Shown: positions 60,007 through 64,000 of the stretch, piece after piece
Layout: each line of letters opens with the position of its first letter
Position numbering within the stretch: position 1 is the first letter of the stretch
Source: Oscillospiraceae bacterium
GTDB taxonomy: Bacteria; Bacillota; Clostridia; Oscillospirales; Ruminococcaceae
DNA length: 64,000 nt
Direction of reading: 5' to 3'
Assembly (NCBI GenBank): GCA_017545185.1
Contig: JAFWQJ010000033.1
Span: forward strand, 1-64,000
Made by a program: the position numbers and the translations under genes
The notes under the pieces: generated by a model
The model's database searches: none
What the model was told of the DNA's origin: nothing
What the model saw: the letters and a program-made list of their open reading frames with translations, nothing else

Positions 60007-60120
60007 TTATGCTGCGCAAACGTGTTCAGCCGCACCGAATCTGACCTCACCGTAATCATAGCCGGTAAAGCCGTAAAATCGGTATTCTGCTGCATAGTAC
60101 ACATATTTGCCGTTCAGCAT
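60007..60120 (-). CDS. Small ORF, 37 residues, with its own promoter
   Basis: MLNGKYVYYAAEYRFYGFTG then YDYGEVRFGAAEHVCAA: rich in Tyr and Phe, ending near a Cys. The ATG follows AAAGGGAG, and a TTGCAA-17-TATAAT promoter lies 37-65 bases upstream; the transporter terminator lies just downstream. Unknown family. The promoter and ribosome site make it more credible than its size suggests; it could also be the 3' remnant of a longer protein. Confidence 0.55.
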   Translation of the reverse strand: MLNGKYVYYAAEYRFYGFTGYDYGEVRFGAAEHVCAA

Positions 60121-60156
60121 GGCGATTGCGCTCCCTTTCTTCCGGAATATGCTATC

Positions 60157-60185
60157 ATTATAGCACAAAACGACCGGAATTGCAA
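60157..60185 (-). promoter_or_regulatory. Promoter of the 37-residue ORF
   Basis: TTGCAA, 17 bases, TATAAT on the minus strand, within ATTGCAAT as at the Rrf2 and cysS promoters. Confidence 0.7.
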
Positions 60186-60247
60186 TAGGCAATCTGCACA
60201 AAGATTTCACGCGTTAAAGCTTTTATGTCTTAAACTATGAAAATGTT

Positions 60248-61675
60248 TCATTCCGCGGTTTCCTGCAAAAGCGCCTCCCATGTCACAGGTTTCTTTGCGA
60301 CTTTGTTGCAGACATAGTATTTGAGGATAAGCATTGCATCCAGAAGATCAATTTTTTCGTCCTGATTGACGTCTGCTGCAAGTGCCCAGCTTTCGTCCGG
60401 ATCAATATATCTGCCTGAAATTGACATTGTATAGATCATCAGTGTCAGCTGCGCATCTTCAACAGAGATATCGCCGTCCCCGTTAAAGTCGCCTTTTGTA
60501 TCAATGTCCTCCGGCTCAAAGCCCTCATCTGTACCAATAACCCGGAAGCTGACACCGTGTTTTCTGGCATAGGCTTCTGCGGTTGAACCGGCGTAGCCGT
60601 GGATTGTGAAGTTGCAGGTATACTGCTCTGTCCCCCAATCAAAATCGTTGGAGAAGGGCTTACTATAATAATCGGAATCATTGATTACGCAATCCGGATT
60701 TTGGATTGTGACTGAAGAAAGATTTTCGCATCTACCAAAAGCACCGATACCGATATATTTAACGCTTTCCGGAATTGTAACCGTTTTCAGCTTTGACGCA
60801 TCCGCAAGCCCTTCGCCGTCATTATCCCAGTTGAGAAAACTGTCAGTGATTCCGAGCGTACCTTCCGGAAACTCAATGCTTTCGGGAATATCTCCCTTGA
60901 TTGCAATGGCAGTGTTATCTGCATAAACAATCCCGTCCGGCTGTGACTGATACCATTCCGATTCCCGCAGATTGATGACATTCCCATATGCTCTGCCGTA
61001 ATTGATGATGCTGTCCGGCGTCTGAAATGACGAAATCATATCGTATAAGCTGTTCTCGTAAGAAAACAGATCACAATCATCCCCTACAAACGCTGTTTCG
61101 CAAATGCTGATTGTTCTGTCTTTGATTGTCATTTCAGTCTTTTCAGAAAGTGAGCCTTTATATGCGTACAAGATATTCCCGATATATACCATTCCGTCCG
61201 GCTGTGCCTTATACCAACCGGTATTCCAGAATGCATCGCCGTCAATGCACACGACACTTTCCGGTATTTCTATTTCAGTTAGATTTTCGCAGCCGGCAAA
61301 TGCGCCGTATGGAATTGTAGTTACGCCCTCGCTGATGACGACCTTTTTGATTGCCGGATTGCCGGCCCATGGGGAATAATTGTAAGGCCCGCCAACAGGA
61401 CCGCGAGTAAAGCCACTGCCGCCGATAAATGTAGTCATTGCACCTTTTCCAACAATATTGAGTGTTCCTGAAAAGCTGTCGATTCCCCAAGAGATACCGG
61501 CACCGTCTCCGCAACTGTTTTGAGACGCACCGCAAAATCCGAATGTGTCCCAGCTGTCACATTTAAAATCTTCACTTGCGCCTTCGTCCTCAAATGCCCC
61601 CGCCGGAACCGCACAGCTCCCCGCCAGCATTGCTGCCGCAAGCATACAAGCACCAAACCGCAATCTCCGTTTCAT
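60248..61675 (-). CDS. Secreted leucine-rich repeat protein with type I dockerin
   Basis: A 475-residue exported protein. Signal peptide (LRFGACMLAAAMLAGSCAVPAGA). About 55-380 hold BspA-type LRR_5 units (AIKKVVISEGVTTIPYGAFA, LTEIEIPESVVCIDGDAF, LKTVTIPESVKYIGIGAFG). The last 85 residues are a dockerin: DFNGDGDISVEDAQLTLMIY and AADVNQDEKIDLLDAMLILK, two EF-hand-like Ca sites, for docking to cohesins. Thus it belongs to a cellulosome- or amylosome-type system, though no cohesin gene is here. The ATG at 61675 follows GCGAGGAA; an ATG at 61681 overlaps it. Confidence 0.93.
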   Translation of the reverse strand: MKRRLRFGACMLAAAMLAGSCAVPAGAFEDEGASEDFKCDSWDTFGFCGASQNSCGDGAGISWGIDSFSGTLNIVGKGAMTTFIGGSGFTRGPVGGPYNYSPWAGNPAIKKVVISEGVTTIPYGAFAGCENLTEIEIPESVVCIDGDAFWNTGWYKAQPDGMVYIGNILYAYKGSLSEKTEMTIKDRTISICETAFVGDDCDLFSYENSLYDMISSFQTPDSIINYGRAYGNVINLRESEWYQSQPDGIVYADNTAIAIKGDIPESIEFPEGTLGITDSFLNWDNDGEGLADASKLKTVTIPESVKYIGIGAFGRCENLSSVTIQNPDCVINDSDYYSKPFSNDFDWGTEQYTCNFTIHGYAGSTAEAYARKHGVSFRVIGTDEGFEPEDIDTKGDFNGDGDISVEDAQLTLMIYTMSISGRYIDPDESWALAADVNQDEKIDLLDAMLILKYYVCNKVAKKPVTWEALLQETAE

Positions 61676-61695
61676 GATCATTTCCTCGCTTTCAT

Positions 61696-61722
61696 AAAAT
61701 TATCCCAAAACGGGATAATTTT
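61696..61722. promoter_or_regulatory. Perfect palindrome 1 (candidate operator)
   Basis: AAAATTATCCC and GGGATAATTTT, 11-base arms with a 5-base spacer. It lies at or just after the transcription start of the dockerin gene. Confidence 0.6.
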
Positions 61723-61746
61723 AGTATACCATAATGGTATACTAAA
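61720..61746. promoter_or_regulatory. Perfect palindrome 2 (candidate operator)
   Basis: TTTAGTATACC and GGTATACTAAA, 11-base arms around ATAAT. It covers the spacer and -10 box of the minus promoter and lies 18 bases before the XRE start codon, so a bound protein would block the dockerin gene and probably its own. Confidence 0.7.
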
Positions 61747-61751
61747 GTCAA
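61723..61751 (-). promoter_or_regulatory. Promoter of the dockerin gene
   Basis: TTGACT, 17 bases, TATACT on the minus strand. The -10 box is one half of palindrome 2. Confidence 0.7.
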
Positions 61752-61763
61752 GGGGGATTGCGA

Positions 61764-61970
61764 ATGAGACTAAAGGAATAGCGCAGGGCGCGCGGGCTGA
61801 CGCAGCAGCGGCTTGCGATCGACCTGAACATGAACCAGAACAGCATCAGCCGATATGAAACCGGCGAACGTCAGGCGGACTACCGCACATTGATCCTCTT
61901 TGCCGATTATTTTGACGTTTCAGTCGATTATCTGCTGGAGCGCACCGAAAATCCTGCATACTACAAATAA
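61764..61970 (+). pseudogene. XRE-family helix-turn-helix regulator with in-frame amber stop at codon 6
   Basis: ATG at 61764 follows AAGGGGG. It reads MRLKE, TAG (61779-61781), then RRARGLTQQRLAIDL, NMNQNSISRYETGERQ, FADYFDVSVDYLLERT and a normal TAA: a complete 68-codon XRE repressor interrupted once. Intact relatives carry Leu or Ile at codon 6, so TTG to TAG is the likely change. No usable start lies between the stop and the helix-turn-helix. It is divergent from the dockerin gene and faces two operators, so it was its repressor (inference). Alternatives: sequencing error, or read-through. Confidence 0.8.
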
Positions 61971-62003
61971 CCGTCTGACCGCACGCAGCAGTCAGACGGT
62001 TTT
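61971..62003. terminator. Bidirectional terminator between the XRE remnant and spoVAC
   Basis: CCGTCTGAC pairs with GTCAGACGG, then TTTTATC, directly after the XRE stop codon and one base before the spoVAC stop. Confidence 0.75.
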
Positions 62004-62004
62004 A

Positions 62005-62475
62005 TCATCTCTGCATAAGCCAGTAGATCACGCCGTACACCGCAGACGCGGCGGTGCCGTAGAGGATGACGGGGCCCGCGATCGTGAAGATCTTTGTCCC
62101 GACGCCGAGGATGAAGCCTTCTGTTTTCGCCTCGACCGCGGCCGCCGCGACGGCATTTGCAAATCCCGTGACCGGCACGAGCGTCCCCGCGCCGCCGTGC
62201 TTGGCAAGCTTCTGATACAGTCCGGTGCCGGTCAGCATGGCCGCGCAGAACACAAGGATCACGGATGTCCACGCGCCGGCGGTGTCGGCGTCCAGCCCGC
62301 GCCGGAGCAGAAACTGCCGGATGACCTCGCCCGTCAGGCAGATGCCCCCGCCGGTGAAAAACGCTTTCAGTACCGTTGCGGCGCAGTTTGTTTTCCGCGA
62401 GGTCTGCGCGACCATTTCGCGGTACATGTCCCTGTCCGGGTCACGCAGCCCCTGTGAATGCAGCCGTTCTGTCAT
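62005..62475 (-). CDS. spoVAC: Stage V sporulation protein AC (SpoVAC)
   Basis: A 156-residue membrane protein of the SpoVA dipicolinate channel of the inner spore membrane. FFTGGGICLTGEVIRQFL, GTGLYQKLAKHGGAGTLVPVTGFANAV (in part) and EGFILGVGTKIFTIAGPVILYG are family blocks, with about four membrane segments. The ATG at 62475 lies 8 bases after AGGAG. Neighbouring spoVAD and spoVAE, usual partners, are absent. Confidence 0.93.
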   Translation of the reverse strand: MTERLHSQGLRDPDRDMYREMVAQTSRKTNCAATVLKAFFTGGGICLTGEVIRQFLLRRGLDADTAGAWTSVILVFCAAMLTGTGLYQKLAKHGGAGTLVPVTGFANAVAAAAVEAKTEGFILGVGTKIFTIAGPVILYGTAASAVYGVIYWLMQR

Positions 62476-62548
62476 ACGCATCACTCCTATCTGCTGACAT
62501 TTTGTGCAGATACCGGAATTTTATGCTTTGTGATATGCGATTTTCGCC

Positions 62549-62577
62549 TTGCTTTTTCTCTCGGATTCGTGTATAAT
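62549..62577 (+). promoter_or_regulatory. Promoter of the UPF0158-like gene
   Basis: TTGCTT, 17 bases, TATAAT; start near 62584, leader about 60 bases. Confidence 0.65.
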
Positions 62578-62642
62578 ATAGGTGTCAGCTTACACACAAA
62601 TCTGAATCAGATAGGATGAGAACCATGGAAGAATAATATCAA

Positions 62643-63122
62643 GTGAAATTATCCGTGTTAGTGGATTCGCTGGATTACTGTTCTGATGTTGAATCGGACG
62701 GATACTATGTCATGCAGGGAACCAATGAAGTCGTCCCGTACGGCGAGGACCTCTCAGAGGAGTGTCTGCAGGAGGATCCGCTCTGGGAATATCTGCAGTC
62801 ACATCCGTGCATTCAGCTGCCGACCTCTCGCGAGCTGGAAAGATACGCGCCGGAATGGAACAAAGATATCGTATATCAGTACATTGATGAAATGATCGCC
62901 GATGCGAAGCAAAAGGATCTTCTGACCCATGCATACAGATCCAAATTTCACAACAAGATCACGCCTGCATTTCCGGGAAGCTCCAAATTCCGCTCGGAAC
63001 TCGGTGCACTTGGCCGCATGGATGAATTCCATCAGTATGTCGTGGAAAAGTTTCGGGCGCATCAGCTCGAATTTATCAAAAAATGGTGCAAAGAAAACAA
63101 TGTGGAGATCATCACGGAATGA
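62643..63122 (+). CDS. UPF0158-like protein, 159 residues
   Basis: An acidic soluble protein. MKLSVLVDSLDYCSDVESDGYYVM is followed by EDPLWEYLQSHPCIQLPTSREL, then KITPAFPGSSKFRSELGALG and AHQLEFIKKWCKENNVEI. The layout (strand, short acidic segment, FRxxL block, then WCKENN tail) recalls UPF0158, but I judge this by eye. GTG start with a distant GGAAG site. No membrane part. Function unknown. Confidence 0.7.
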   Translation: MKLSVLVDSLDYCSDVESDGYYVMQGTNEVVPYGEDLSEECLQEDPLWEYLQSHPCIQLPTSRELERYAPEWNKDIVYQYIDEMIADAKQKDLLTHAYRSKFHNKITPAFPGSSKFRSELGALGRMDEFHQYVVEKFRAHQLEFIKKWCKENNVEIITE

Positions 63123-63166
63123 TCTGTGATCGCGGACAGAAAACCGCCAGCTTATCTGAAACGCAA

Positions 63167-63199
63167 AACGGGTGCCGACTGTTATGGTCAGCACCCGTT
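63167..63199 (-). terminator. Terminator after the flavoprotein gene (GCTGA/TCGGC type)
   Basis: On the minus strand AACGGGTGCTGAC pairs with GTCGGCACCCGTT, then TTGCG. Minus orientation, matching the gene at 63283; it may also end the converging plus gene. Confidence 0.7.
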
Positions 63200-63282
63200 C
63201 GTATATTATCATGGGATCAAAGGAACAATGTATCTTTTGCGGGTTCGGGCAAACCCATTTGAAATCATCGCAAAGCGATGCC

Positions 63283-64000
63283 TTATTCGATCGGCTCAAA
63301 GTCCGCGGCACCGTGCTTGCAGAGCGGGCATACAAAGTCCTCGGGGAGCTCCTCGCCCTCGTAGACATACCCGCAGATCGTGCAGACCCAGCCCTTTTTG
63401 CCCTCGGTCTGCGGCTTCGGCTTGACCTTCTCCTGATAGTAGGTATAGGTCATCGTCTCGGCATCGTTGATGACGCGTGCCTCGGTGACCTCGCAGATAA
63501 ACATGCCGTGCGTGCCGAGGTCGATATACTGCTCGACCTTGAGCGACAGCATCGCATTGATGTAATGCGGCAGCATCACAAGGCCGTTATCGGTGCGCAC
63601 CGGCTGACAGTCCGCGAACTTGTCGGCATTTCTGCCGCTGCGGAAGCCGAAGTTCTCGAATACCTTGAACGGCGCGTCCACGGACAGGCAGTTGACATTC
63701 ATGATGCCGGTCTGTTTGATGACATGATGCGAATAGTTCTCCTTGTTGATCGTGACGGCGACGCGGTTCGGCGTATTCGTGACCTGCGTGACCGTGTTGA
63801 CGATCAGGCCGTTGTCCTTGGTGCCGTCATTCGAGGTGACGACATACAGCCCGTAGCCGATGCGGAACAGCGCGGAAAGATCGTTCTTGTCCGCGGTATC
63901 GCTCTGCATGGCGCGGTAATCGCGGCACATTTCCTCTGCGAGCGCCTTGATCTGCTGATTGCTCTCGTCATTCAGCGCCGACTTGATATGCACGGTATTC
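63283..64000 (-). CDS. Flavin reductase-rubredoxin protein (N-terminus beyond window)
   Basis: The last 238 residues are visible. About 45-190 of this part are a flavin reductase-like FMN domain (IGYGLYVVTSNDGTKDNGLIVNT, NKENYSHHVIKQTGIMNVN). The final 45 are a rubredoxin: WVCTICGYVYEGEE and FVCPLCKHGAADFEPIE, four Cys for one iron. The frame continues off the right edge with KSALNDESNQQIKALAEEM, resembling the end of a flavodoxin domain, so the whole may be an FprA-like diflavin-type oxygen or NO reductase chain (inference). A GTG at 63993 is probably internal. Confidence 0.9.
   Translation of the reverse strand, partial: NTVHIKSALNDESNQQIKALAEEMCRDYRAMQSDTADKNDLSALFRIGYGLYVVTSNDGTKDNGLIVNTVTQVTNTPNRVAVTINKENYSHHVIKQTGIMNVNCLSVDAPFKVFENFGFRSGRNADKFADCQPVRTDNGLVMLPHYINAMLSLKVEQYIDLGTHGMFICEVTEARVINDAETMTYTYYQEKVKPKPQTEGKKGWVCTICGYVYEGEELPEDFVCPLCKHGAADFEPIE

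Noticed and set aside
1..64000. tRNA, rRNA, CRISPR, prophage and insertion sequences
   Set aside because: I looked for T-loop patterns, regular repeat-spacer runs, integrases and transposases and saw none; a tRNAscan or CRISPR finder run could overturn this for a divergent case.

Overview
The window looks like chromosome of a Gram-positive, anaerobic, GC-rich member of the Oscillospiraceae, most like Ruminococcus (inference). Support comes from a secreted type I dockerin protein, a giant choice-of-anchor-A adhesin with SpaA/Cna-B repeats, SpoVAC, sodium-pump decarboxylase subunits (OadG, OadB), fermentative AdhE, type 1B PyrD with PyrK, strong AGGAGG ribosome sites and many GTG/TTG starts. 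I see no phage, insertion sequence, CRISPR array, rRNA or tRNA.

Layout. 1-7 kb: the N-terminal 2,323 residues of a giant minus-strand surface protein that runs off the left edge. 7.5-14.8 kb: a hypothetical gene, a fused ABC exporter, a membrane-anchored SH3-like protein, an Rrf2 regulator and the first ECF sigma/membrane-partner pair. 15-20 kb (minus): pyrF, a degenerate NUDIX membrane protein, an intact NUDIX, pyrK, pyrD, a histidine phosphatase and ruvX, chained with 4-14 base gaps or overlaps. 20.4-25.6 kb (plus): oadG, oadB, adhE, an APH-like kinase. 26-31.6 kb: second sigma pair, cysS, a small protein, trmL, degV, PAP2. 31.8-37.9 kb (minus): pgk, tpiA and gpmI interleaved with three membrane proteins of unknown role. 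38-42 kb: an aspartate aminotransferase and an EF-G-like GTPase. 42-47 kb: third and fourth sigma pairs and a small secreted protein. 47.7-58.4 kb (minus): all seven steps from DAHP to chorismate, including an AroE-AroK fusion, plus tyrA and pheA. 58.5-64 kb: an NSS transporter, a 37-residue ORF with its own promoter, the dockerin/LRR protein with two perfect palindromes and an XRE regulator broken by a stop codon, spoVAC, a UPF0158-like gene, and a flavin reductase-rubredoxin protein running off the right edge.

How the genes work together. The window joins central metabolism (lower glycolysis, oxaloacetate decarboxylation, ethanol formation), pyrimidine synthesis and aromatic amino-acid synthesis to envelope functions (adhesin, dockerin protein, four sigma/membrane-protein signalling pairs).

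Most notable non-coding signals: (i) rho-independent terminators sharing a GCTGA...TCGGC core whose G-U wobble points along the gene in all nine cases; (ii) promoters of the form TTGCAA-17-TATAAT; (iii) a 74-base module in front of both the Rrf2 regulator and cysS, flanked at cysS by 18-base direct repeats; (iv) a dispersed intergenic repeat of about 110-135 bases in five copies; (v) palindromic operators that overlap the dockerin gene promoter beside the broken regulator.
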